Source: Spirochaeta sp.
GTDB lineage: Bacteria > Spirochaetota > Spirochaetia > DSM-2461
DNA length: 7,436 nucleotides
Assembly: GCA_030592625.1 (NCBI GenBank)
Contig: JAUVIY010000122.1
Coordinates: 1-7,436 of the forward strand
Reading direction: 5' to 3'
In this document: in pieces, positions 1 through 6,643 of the stretch
Position numbering within the stretch: the first letter of the stretch is position 1
Layout of the letters: each line of letters opens with the position of its first letter
Translations under genes and position numbers: made by a program
The notes under the pieces: model-generated
Seen by the model: only the letters and a program-made list of their open reading frames with translations
Told to the model about the DNA's origin: nothing
Databases searched by the model: none

Positions 1-736
1 CGGCGTAAATTGTGGTTGTTTCAAGGTTTTCCAGAACTTCTCCGGTGAGTGAATGAATTCGGTCAATGCTTTCAACAGTATCGAAATCGAGGCTTATCCT
101 GTAGGCGATATCCGTCAGGTAAGCGGGAAATATTTCCAGCACATCGCCACGGATACGAAACTTCCCCCGCTCGAGAATGGCGTCGTTGCGTTGATACTGC
201 ATACCGACCAATTCCAACCGCAGGTGGTGGAGGTCTATCTCATCTCCCAGATGGATCTGCAGTTTCATATCCCGATAGGTTTCAGTGCTTCCCAGGCCAT
301 AAATGCACGAGACGGTAGCAACGATGATAACATCCCGGCGTTCCATCAAGCTCATCGTCGCCGACAGACGCATACGTTCTATCTCTTCGTTGATACTGGA
401 ATCTTTCTCAATGTAGAGGTCTCGGGACGGGAGGTATGCCTCGGGCTGATAATAGTCGAAATACGAAACAAAATACTCGACGGCATTATCCGGGAAGAAG
501 TCCTTGAACTCCCGGTAGAGTTGGGCTGCCAGAGTTTTATTGTGGCTGATCACCAGGACCGGCATTTGCATCCTTTCGATGGTTTTGGCCATAGTGTAGG
601 TTTTCCCGGAGCCGGTGACTCCCAGCAGTGTCTGAGACTTGAGCTTATCTTCAAGGCCCCTGGTAAGTGCTTCGATGGCGGCCGGTTGATCTCCGGCAGG
701 TTCATAGGGAGCCGTCACCTTGAACTTCCTGGTCAA
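1..736 (-). CDS. uvrB: UvrABC system protein B (excinuclease subunit), N-terminal 245 residues; 3' end beyond window
   Basis: UvrB is the DNA-damage verifying helicase of nucleotide excision repair: it is loaded by UvrA, clamps the lesion strand and recruits UvrC, in the cytoplasm. The frame is open from a TTG at 736 to the left edge, giving 245 of the usual 660 or so residues. Visible are the Q-motif region (YEPAGDQPAAI, about 11-21), Walker A GVTGSGKT (39-46), SHNKTLAAQL (64-73), and the beta-hairpin region SYFDYYQPEAYLP (91-103) that pries the DNA strands apart. RRDVIIVATVSCIYGLG follows at 133-149. Position 93 is Phe where E. coli has Tyr; aromatic character is kept. The TTG start is chosen because translation from it aligns with the E. 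coli N-terminus from about residue 4, and GGAGGGG lies just upstream. The start overlaps the htrA stop (TTGA), so the two are probably translationally coupled. Helicase motifs IV-VI and the UvrC-binding end are not in the window. Confidence 0.97.
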   Translation of the reverse strand, partial: MTRKFKVTAPYEPAGDQPAAIEALTRGLEDKLKSQTLLGVTGSGKTYTMAKTIERMQMPVLVISHNKTLAAQLYREFKDFFPDNAVEYFVSYFDYYQPEAYLPSRDLYIEKDSSINEEIERMRLSATMSLMERRDVIIVATVSCIYGLGSTETYRDMKLQIHLGDEIDLHHLRLELVGMQYQRNDAILERGKFRIRGDVLEIFPAYLTDIAYRISLDFDTVESIDRIHSLTGEVLENLETTTIYA

Positions 737-1971
737 TCTTCCCCTCCCGTCCTGGTTGTGAGGGTGACATCCATGGTGATTTCCCGGCGCCCGCGAACCA
801 CCGTCACCGAAATCACATCCTCAGGGCGGCTGCGCTCCAGGGCTGCGTAGAAATCGCCAAGGGAAGCGATGGGCTCGCCTTCGATTCCTATGATGATGTC
901 CCCACCCAGATAAATGACACTGCTGCCACTGCGAACGGCCTGGTCGGCGACCCCCCCACGGAGACCTGCTTTATCGGCATTTCCGCCGCTTTTCACCTGT
1001 GATACGAGGATACCCTGAGAAACCGGCAGTCCTGCATATCGGACAAGGGAGGGAAACAACTGCACCGGTTCGATATCGATCCATCCACGCTGGACAAAAC
1101 CGTATCGAATGAGATCCGGTACGACACGTCTGGCGGTATCCACGGGAACGGCAAATCCGATACCTACGGAACCGCCTGAAGGTGAATAAATCATGGTATT
1201 CACCCCGATAAGCTCACCACGGATATTGAGCAGAGGACCTCCGGAATTGCCCGGGTTGATGGATGCGTCGGTCTGGATCAGATCCCTGATAACGATGCCC
1301 TTGTCGTTCCTTAGCGGCCGACCAAGGCCTGAGATAATGCCCGTCGTCAGGGTTCTTTCGAATGCAAAAGGATTGCCGATAGCCAGAACTTTCTGTCCAA
1401 CCCTGAGGTTATCTGATATTCCGAAGGTAATTGTCACCAACGAGTGACCTTCAGGATCGAATTTAATTACTGCCAGATCGTTTTCAGGATCAGAGCCGAT
1501 CACCTCGCCCTCGAAGAGAGACCCGTCGGCCAAGGTGAGGTTTACCTTGTAGGCATTATCCACGACATGGTTGTTCGTGAGAATATAACCCCGGCTGTCG
1601 ATTATGGAACCCGATCCCGACGAACCCTTTTGGGGCACCGGTTCCAGGAACCAGTTGTATCCCACAACTTCGGTGGTGATATTGACGACCGCTTCATTGA
1701 AACGATCGTATACATTGATATTCTCCAATTCGTCCGTTGTGTAATCAACAGCATCCGGCGGATTGGCGACAGTGCCGAAATTCTCCCGCTGATAGATAAA
1801 ATCGACTGTTTCTTCATCATGGCCGTATGAATCGGATTCCGAATTATCCATGCCACCGGAGCCGATGCGGAAATCAACGATGCCGAATCCCATGAGCAGG
1901 ATAATCATGAACAGTACCAGTGTCGTCAGCGTGAGCAGAAGGTTTCTTCGGTCCCGGAATCTCATTCTCAT
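733..1971 (-). CDS. htrA: HtrA/DegP-family trypsin-like serine protease, membrane-anchored, one PDZ domain
   Basis: This is a protease of envelope quality control that cleaves misfolded or damaged proteins outside the cytoplasmic membrane. The 412 residues begin with a basic stretch and one hydrophobic segment (about 10-31) with no obvious cleavage site, so an uncleaved N-terminal anchor is likely. A Ser/Asp-rich linker (about 39-85) precedes the protease domain (about 86-290). The catalytic triad is complete: His135 (TNNHVVD), Asp165 (ENDLAVIKF) and Ser243 (NPGNSGGPLL). One PDZ domain follows (about 295-405; QGILVSQV, GDIIIGIEGEPI), as in DegS-like or short HtrA proteins rather than two-PDZ DegP. 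ATG 1971 and ATG 1965 are both possible starts (MRMR). Neither has a Shine-Dalgarno sequence, and no other start codon lies between the upstream in-frame stop and 1971. It follows the histidine phosphatase gene by 34 nt and overlaps uvrB by 4 nt. The gene name is by family; orthology to a particular HtrA is not shown. Confidence 0.94.
   Translation of the reverse strand: MRMRFRDRRNLLLTLTTLVLFMIILLMGFGIVDFRIGSGGMDNSESDSYGHDEETVDFIYQRENFGTVANPPDAVDYTTDELENINVYDRFNEAVVNITTEVVGYNWFLEPVPQKGSSGSGSIIDSRGYILTNNHVVDNAYKVNLTLADGSLFEGEVIGSDPENDLAVIKFDPEGHSLVTITFGISDNLRVGQKVLAIGNPFAFERTLTTGIISGLGRPLRNDKGIVIRDLIQTDASINPGNSGGPLLNIRGELIGVNTMIYSPSGGSVGIGFAVPVDTARRVVPDLIRYGFVQRGWIDIEPVQLFPSLVRYAGLPVSQGILVSQVKSGGNADKAGLRGGVADQAVRSGSSVIYLGGDIIIGIEGEPIASLGDFYAALERSRPEDVISVTVVRGRREITMDVTLTTRTGGED
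741..748 (-). promoter_or_regulatory. Ribosome binding site that sets the uvrB TTG start
   Basis: The minus strand reads GGGAGGGGAAGA and then TTG. The GGAGG core lies 6 nt before the TTG, inside the last codons of htrA. This supports the non-ATG start and coupling of uvrB translation to htrA. No ATG lies near the expected N-terminus of UvrB. Confidence 0.7.
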
Positions 1972-2005
1972 ATTATAGTTTTCGATGGCTGAAGGAGGAA
2001 GTGTT

Positions 2006-2608
2006 TCAGGAGAGGAGCGGCCGCAGTTCCGCAGTACCTATCGGTTCTATATCCCTGTGTTTGTTAACCGGAAGACCTGAAAAATGGGTGAACAGTATGT
2101 TATGGGGGTCGCCATGGGATACAAGGAGAATGGTTCGATCCGAAAAATCCGATTCCTTTTCAAATAAGAATTTCATTAAACGGTTCAGAACATCAGTGGG
2201 ACTTTCGACTCCGTGAAGATTGTTTCGAGAGTTTTCTGCATCCTCCGACCAGATATCCCGGTAGTAATGCTCCCCGGATTTGTCGAAAAAGCCGAAATAT
2301 CGCTCCATCAGGGCTTCATCAATATGCGGTTCCGGACAGGCAATTATCCCAGCCGCATACCATGCGGTTTCCGTGGCCCTTTTAAAGGGTGATGAATATA
2401 GCAGTGTATCTACCGGAAGATCCGAGCGTTCAACGGATACTCGGATTTCCTCTTCAGCACCCTCCACCAAACCCCAGCCATGGATTCCCTCAGCAGGATT
2501 ACTCAGGATAATGCCGACTTCATTGGCCATGGAGCGGCCGTGCCGCATCAGGAAATATCTGTTTTTCAAGTCGATTGCCGAAGGAAATTGGGTACGCACA
2601 TCATTCAT
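2006..2608 (-). CDS. Histidine phosphatase superfamily protein (phosphoglycerate mutase-like)
   Basis: This 200-residue branch-1 histidine phosphatase forms a phospho-histidine during phosphate transfer or hydrolysis. Visible are the RHG motif (MRHGRSMAN, Arg22-His23-Gly24, nucleophile His23), SSPFKRATETA with Arg77, the acidic residue in MERYFGFFD (Glu102), and the second catalytic histidine in VSHGDPHN (His165). Length and motifs fit small phosphatases of the GpmB/CobC/PhoE kind rather than the glycolytic dPGM of about 250 residues, so I expect a phosphatase of unknown substrate. There is no signal peptide, so it is cytoplasmic. ATG 2608 is the first start codon after an in-frame TAG, which is the comM stop 36 nt upstream. 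No convincing Shine-Dalgarno precedes it, so translation may depend on ribosomes leaving comM. Nothing in the neighbours identifies the substrate. Confidence 0.9.
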   Translation of the reverse strand: MNDVRTQFPSAIDLKNRYFLMRHGRSMANEVGIILSNPAEGIHGWGLVEGAEEEIRVSVERSDLPVDTLLYSSPFKRATETAWYAAGIIACPEPHIDEALMERYFGFFDKSGEHYYRDIWSEDAENSRNNLHGVESPTDVLNRLMKFLFEKESDFSDRTILLVSHGDPHNILFTHFSGLPVNKHRDIEPIGTAELRPLLS

Positions 2609-2644
2609 GATGTAGGTGAGTATAAGCCAGGCAGGAAACTTACC

Positions 2645-4180
2645 CTAGAGAGTTGTCCAGAACAGATCCCTGTCACCGAACCGTCTGTGCTGCAAGGCCT
2701 CAAGAATGTCTTCGATTACGACATGATCCCGACTTACAAGATCAGCCAACGTTCGTCCCACCTTCAGGACACCGTGGGCGGCTCTGGATGATAACCCAAG
2801 CTTCCGTACAGCTTCTTTGAAATATACCGATGAAACCATATCCAATTGGACAAATCGGTCTATGGCTCCAGGTGGAATCTCGGAATTACATTTCCAGGTA
2901 CTCCCGGCATAGCGTTGATACTGCCTGTCCCGGGCCTCTTCAACCCTTTTTCTGACTGTCATTGAGTCCTCTCCCGGTGCTTCAAGAAGCTCCTCCGGAC
3001 CGATTGTAGGGACAGGAACCCTGATATCAATCCGATCCAGCAAAGCCCCACCCAGACGTCTCCAGTAACGACTGATTTCCGGCGGCGTACAGAGACACGA
3101 AACCTCTTCCCGACCAAGATTTCCGCAGGGACAGGGATTCATGGCCATCTGAAGCTGAAAATCCGCCGGATACCACCATGTTCTTCCGGCTCGGGCCATG
3201 TCCACTCTCCCTGACTCGAGAGGCTCCCTCAGGGACTGAAGGACTCTCGGGCCGAATTCCGGCGCCTCATCAAGGAAAAGTACGCCACCATGTGCCAGGG
3301 AAACCTCTCCCGGTCGAGTACCGTATCCACCGCCAACAAGTCCCTCTGCGGAAGCCGAATGATGGGGCTCTCGAAAAGGTGGACGTATCATCAACCCCGA
3401 TTCAGCCTCCAGTTTTCCAGCTTGCGACCATATTCTTGAGACTTCGAGGGATTTCTCACTGTTAAGATCTGGCAGTATCCCCTCCAGAGCCCTGGCGGCC
3501 ATGGTTTTCCCGCTTCCCGGAGGACCGAAAAGGAGAATGTGATGACGTCCGGCAGCAGCCGTTTCCAACGCCCTTCGAAGAACCGGCTGCCCCCTCAGGT
3601 CGGAGAGATCCTGAATTGGTCCGACTCCGGTACCGGCAGTTACTATTCCGCCCTTTTCAGGTTCCGAATACACCCATTCGCTGTCCAGAATCCCCGGCAG
3701 GTCCCGAAGATGACTGATACCGGCCGAAATCCCCCCCGGCAGAGTTTTCGCTTCACCCAGATTGGATTCAGGAACGATAAGTCGCTTGACTCCTCCGGCA
3801 ACTGCCGCTGCGGCTGCCGGCAGGATTCCACTGACCGAACAGACCGTTCCGTCAAGCAGGAGTTCCCCGGCACAGAGAACCGCCTGTATGTACGGATTCA
3901 TTATCTGACCTGTTGCCGCAAGTATCCCGACAGCGATTGGAAGGTCGTAGGATGCCCCCTCTTTTTTCAACCCTGCCGGTGAAAGATTCACGAGTATGCG
4001 ATCGGCCGGGAATACAAAGCCGCTGCGTTTAAGAGCAATCCGAACACGATCCCTTGATTCTCTGACCGCATTATCGGGCAGTCCGACGATATCAAGACCG
4101 GGAATACCCCGTCGGATGTCGACTTCAACGGAAACAAGATGCCCGGCAAAACCGGAAGCGGCGTAAGCGAATATTTTCAT
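2645..4180 (-). CDS. comM: ComM/YifB family Mg-chelatase-like AAA+ ATPase
   Basis: ComM is a hexameric AAA+ helicase that promotes branch migration during integration of DNA taken up in natural transformation. The family also occurs in many bacteria not known to be competent. The 511 residues are the usual full length. An N-terminal Lon-S5-like domain (about 1-170; GLDIVGLPDNAVRESRDRV at 28-46, NLSPAGLKKEGASYDLP at 65-81) is followed by the AAA+ core. The core has Walker A GPPGSGKT (219-226), Walker B GGVLFLDEAPEF (298-309), and LREPLESG (317-324). MNPCPCG and the following CLC provide four cysteines (350, 352, 362, 364), probably a small metal-binding insert. The Mg-chelatase-like C-terminal domain includes LSSRAAHGVLKVGRTLADL (463-481). 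All core motifs are intact. The start is ATG 4180, with a weak GGGG 5 nt upstream and an in-frame stop 5 codons before. It lies 48 nt after rnhA and 36 nt before the histidine phosphatase gene. Confidence 0.96.
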   Translation of the reverse strand: MKIFAYAASGFAGHLVSVEVDIRRGIPGLDIVGLPDNAVRESRDRVRIALKRSGFVFPADRILVNLSPAGLKKEGASYDLPIAVGILAATGQIMNPYIQAVLCAGELLLDGTVCSVSGILPAAAAAVAGGVKRLIVPESNLGEAKTLPGGISAGISHLRDLPGILDSEWVYSEPEKGGIVTAGTGVGPIQDLSDLRGQPVLRRALETAAAGRHHILLFGPPGSGKTMAARALEGILPDLNSEKSLEVSRIWSQAGKLEAESGLMIRPPFREPHHSASAEGLVGGGYGTRPGEVSLAHGGVLFLDEAPEFGPRVLQSLREPLESGRVDMARAGRTWWYPADFQLQMAMNPCPCGNLGREEVSCLCTPPEISRYWRRLGGALLDRIDIRVPVPTIGPEELLEAPGEDSMTVRKRVEEARDRQYQRYAGSTWKCNSEIPPGAIDRFVQLDMVSSVYFKEAVRKLGLSSRAAHGVLKVGRTLADLVSRDHVVIEDILEALQHRRFGDRDLFWTTL

Positions 4181-4228
4181 GAAGACCCCGCACTACATGA
4201 CGGCGCCTATTGCTGATCTGCTTGAAAA

Positions 4229-4675
4229 TCAGATAAAAAGTGCACGCTCTCCAGCTACGAGTTCATCACAACGTTCATTCCATTCATCCCCTGAATGACC
4301 CTTGACCCATTTCCAGTCGACAGTCATTTTGTCATTGAGATTTTTAAGTTGAAGCCAGAGATCCCTGTTTTTCACGGGCTTCCCTGATGACGTTTTCCAG
4401 CCCTTTGCAATCCAGCCTTTCATCCATTCACTGATGCCTCTCTGAACGTATTGGGAATCGGTATGTACCTCAATTTGCAATCCAATCGCATTGATGACGG
4501 ATTCCAGGGCATTGATAACCGCCGTGAGTTCCATACGGTTATTGGTTGTGGCCTCATCGCTACCGGATAATTCCCGGGGATCTTTACCGTCTTCAAGAAT
4601 TACAGCAGCCCATCCACCCGGGCCGGGATTCCCGGTGCAGCCGCCATCTGTATATATTTTTATTATTCCTGACAT
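4229..4675 (-). CDS. rnhA: Ribonuclease HI
   Basis: RNase HI cuts the RNA strand of RNA-DNA hybrids (R-loops, primer remnants), using two metal ions in the cytoplasm. The 148-residue length is close to the 155 of E. coli. The acidic active site is complete: Asp10 (IYTDGGCTGNPGPGGW), Glu49 (TTNNRMEL), Asp73 (HTDSQYV) and Asp137 (NERCDELV), with the flexible-loop His127 (VKGHSGDEWN). The basic handle region (WMKGWIAKGWKTSSGKPVKN, about 84-103) that binds the hybrid is present, as in E. coli-type enzymes. The start at ATG 4675 is supported by AGAGG 6 nt upstream (4682-4686). It is the first gene after a 193-nt gap and is followed by comM 48 nt later, so it may open a transcription unit running through uvrB. 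Confidence 0.97.
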   Translation of the reverse strand: MSGIIKIYTDGGCTGNPGPGGWAAVILEDGKDPRELSGSDEATTNNRMELTAVINALESVINAIGLQIEVHTDSQYVQRGISEWMKGWIAKGWKTSSGKPVKNRDLWLQLKNLNDKMTVDWKWVKGHSGDEWNERCDELVAGERALFI

Positions 4676-4868
4676 ATCCTGCCTCTGTACCGTTTGATAA
4701 GAAGAATCGGCATCTTGTCATTGACCCAATCGATCCGGAGAATACGATCATGACCATACACGAGCTTCTTGACGAATACAATCCGGCCGACGACGATGTC
4801 TGCTGGACACAAAACCGGGGAGACCGTTTGAAAGCGTCATACTCGACGAAGGCCATCTTCGGGACGAG
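4676..4868. other. 193-nt gap between sugar mutase and rnhA genes, with mirror-image small ORFs of unclear status
   Basis: This is by far the largest gap among the minus-strand genes. Two small ORFs occupy the same bases in exact codon register on opposite strands. On plus, ATG 4750 to TAA 4872 encodes 40 residues (begins MTIHELLDEYNPADDD, acidic) with GGAG 9 nt upstream; it overlaps the mutase 3' end by 4 nt. On minus, TTG 4812 to TAA 4663 encodes 49 residues (contains DIVVGRIVFVKKLVYGHD, basic and hydrophobic), overlaps the rnhA start by 13 nt and has no ribosome site. In-register antisense makes both look protein-like if either is coding. I recognise neither. The plus ORF has the better start. 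The gap may instead be purely regulatory or a decayed gene. Confidence 0.35.
4694..4721 (-). promoter_or_regulatory. Candidate promoter for rnhA-comM-htrA-uvrB group
   Basis: On the minus strand ATGACA (4721-4716; 5 of 6 to TTGACA) and TATCAA (4699-4694; 4 of 6 to TATAAT) are separated by 16 nt. Transcription would begin near 4687, just ahead of the rnhA ribosome site at 4686-4682. The location in the largest gap between the minus-strand genes makes sense, but a match of this quality can occur by chance. Confidence 0.3.
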
Positions 4869-4869
4869 T
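4841..4869 (-). terminator. Imperfect hairpin just after the sugar mutase stop codon
   Basis: ACTCG (4841-4845) pairs with CGAGT (4865-4869), and CGAAG (4847-4851) with CTTCG (4857-4861) around a 5-nt loop, with a small internal loop between the two stems. It starts at the last base of the mutase TAA. No T-run follows on the minus strand, so it is not a classical intrinsic terminator. It could shield the 3' end of the message or be chance. Confidence 0.25.
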
Positions 4870-6632
4870 TAACCGCCGACGGCGGTGATCCGTGAATTCA
4901 CCCAGTCTTCGATCCCGCTGAGTACTCCGGCAAGTTCCGACGCCGCTGCATCCGGATCCGTACCATTCTCCGACCGGCAGGAAGCATAAAACTTAATCTT
5001 TGGTTCGGTTCCCGAAGGTCTGGCCGTCACCATGCTGCCGTCTTCAAGGACAAACTGGAGAACGTTCGATGACGGGAGGTGGATGTCCTTTACAGTCGAT
5101 CCTTCGACGATGTTCCTGGTGGTTCCTTCACGGTAATCCCGCATCGCCGTAATCGCTATCGAAGCGATGGATGTCGGTGGATCGTCACGAAGGGATGTCA
5201 TCAGGTTTGTCATGATAGCCTGACCTTTCTCCCCCTCAAAATACCTGCTGATGAGCATCTCCTGCCAGTAACCAAAACGGGACCAGAGCTCTTTCAGGTG
5301 ATCCATAACCGTCATCCCGCGGGACTGGTTCCAGAGTGCCATTTCAGCGGTCATGGCGGCAGCGGAAACGGCGTCCTTGTCACGTACGGAAGTTCCAATA
5401 AGGTAACCATAGCTTTCCTCACCGCCGAAAACATAAGAGTGGGTATTGTCCGCCTCGAACTGACGTATTTTCTCTCCAATATATTTAAATCCGGTCAGTA
5501 CACGGAAACTACTGGCACCGTATGATTCGGCTATCCGATTCTGGAAAACAGAGGTAACGATGGTATTGACAAATGCAGGGTTCGCCGGAAGCCGTCCCTG
5601 TTCTTTGCGTATTCGGAAAATGTAATCAGCCAGAAGTGCTCCCAGCTGATTACCGGTAATCAATGCCCACTCCCCGTCGACAGGAACAGCGATACCCAGA
5701 CGGTCGGCATCAGGATCAGTGGCCATAACCAGATCCGCTTGATTCTTACGGGCCAGTTTCAGGGCCAGATCCAGAGCCGGAGCAATTTCCGGGTTGGGAA
5801 ATTCCACTGTCGGAAAATCTCCGTCCGGATCCCTTTGTTCCGGTACGGTAATTACATTAATCCCCAATTCATTCAACACGGTTTCCACGGGAATCAGGCC
5901 GGTTCCGTGCAATGGTGAGTACACTACTTTAAGACCGGCACCCCGCTCCTTAACCAATTCCGGATTCAGTGACTGATCGACCACCATTTTGTTGTACGCA
6001 TCATCAACCTCACGGTCGATCGGAGAGATAAGCCCCTTTTCTCCTGCTTCGACCCGATTCATGGCTGCAACCGGTCCCGATACCTTGTGGACTTCTCCAA
6101 TAATACCCTTGTCATGGGGAGGTACCACTTGAGCACCGTCCGACCAATATACCTTATATCCGTTATAGGCCGCTGGATTATGACTTGCAGTAATGACTAT
6201 ACCGGCGCAAGCACCTTTAATCCTGACCGCATACGAGAGTACGGGTACCGGCCTGAGTGATGTGAAGAGCCATGTACGAATACCATTGGCTGCCATCACC
6301 CTGGCGGCTTCTTCAGCGAAAAGGTCCGAATACCGCCTGCAGTCGTAGGCTATGACGATACTGCGTTCCGATTCCGCGACATGGGACACGATGTAGTTCG
6401 CCAGCCCCTGGGTCGCTTTCCGGATAACAGTCGGGTTCATTCTGTTGCTGCCGCCACCAATAAGACCCCGGAGCCCTCCGGTACCGAAATCAAGATCGCG
6501 CCAGAAACGGTCGGATAAGTCGTCCCAGTTTTCATCTTCCAGCAGCATGCGGATTTCGTTTACGAAAAATTCGTTCTCTTCCAGAGCAAGGTAATTTTCA
6601 GCCTCTATCCGAATTTCTTTCTCAGTCATCAT
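4869..6632 (-). CDS. Phospho-sugar mutase (phosphoglucomutase/phosphomannomutase, PgcA/PGM2-like)
   Basis: This alpha-D-phosphohexomutase interconverts sugar 1- and 6-phosphates through a phosphoserine, linking glycolysis to glycogen and sugar-nucleotide synthesis. The 587 residues match the long PgcA/PGM2 class rather than the 450-residue AlgC/GlmM class. All four signatures are present: catalytic Ser150 in TASHNP (148-153), the metal loop DPDADR (Asp306, Asp308, Asp310), the sugar-specificity loop GGEESYGY (403-410), and the phosphate-binding loop RPSGTEPK (538-545). KVYWSDGAQVVPPHD (160-174) is typical of this class. Substrate choice (glucose, mannose, or pentose/ribose phosphate) cannot be read safely from sequence. 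Two adjacent ATGs (6632, 6629) can serve as start; AGGA (6642-6639) lies 6 nt before the first. It follows the HAD phosphatase gene by 11 nt, so the two are almost certainly cotranscribed. Confidence 0.94.
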   Translation of the reverse strand: MMTEKEIRIEAENYLALEENEFFVNEIRMLLEDENWDDLSDRFWRDLDFGTGGLRGLIGGGSNRMNPTVIRKATQGLANYIVSHVAESERSIVIAYDCRRYSDLFAEEAARVMAANGIRTWLFTSLRPVPVLSYAVRIKGACAGIVITASHNPAAYNGYKVYWSDGAQVVPPHDKGIIGEVHKVSGPVAAMNRVEAGEKGLISPIDREVDDAYNKMVVDQSLNPELVKERGAGLKVVYSPLHGTGLIPVETVLNELGINVITVPEQRDPDGDFPTVEFPNPEIAPALDLALKLARKNQADLVMATDPDADRLGIAVPVDGEWALITGNQLGALLADYIFRIRKEQGRLPANPAFVNTIVTSVFQNRIAESYGASSFRVLTGFKYIGEKIRQFEADNTHSYVFGGEESYGYLIGTSVRDKDAVSAAAMTAEMALWNQSRGMTVMDHLKELWSRFGYWQEMLISRYFEGEKGQAIMTNLMTSLRDDPPTSIASIAITAMRDYREGTTRNIVEGSTVKDIHLPSSNVLQFVLEDGSMVTARPSGTEPKIKFYASCRSENGTDPDAAASELAGVLSGIEDWVNSRITAVGG

Positions 6633-6643
6633 TTTTTATCCTT

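Noticed and set aside
53..850. 265-codon plus-strand open frame opposite uvrB and the end of htrA
   Set aside because: It is in exact antisense register with uvrB codons, which explains its length. Its product resembles no family I know, while the minus strand is an unmistakable UvrB.
2001..2216. Plus-strand frame starting GTG 2001 directly after a perfect AAGGAGG
   Set aside because: The AAGGAGG lies only 2 nt before the GTG, too close for good initiation, and the frame runs antisense to the conserved histidine phosphatase. The product has no recognisable features. The motif is discussed instead as an anti-SD mimic on the minus strand.
3539..3982. 147-codon plus-strand frame inside comM
   Set aside because: It is a shadow of the conserved comM N-terminal and AAA+ region; its product is rich in Arg, Pro and Cys, as expected for an out-of-frame reading.
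4193..4198. Start-stop ATGTAG on the minus strand 18 nt before comM
   Set aside because: Minimal ORFs like this can affect reinitiation, but there is no good Shine-Dalgarno before it and six-base matches are common by chance.
5079..5525. 148-codon plus-strand frame inside the sugar mutase
   Set aside because: It is antisense to the conserved mutase C-terminal half, with no ribosome site judged convincing and no recognisable product.
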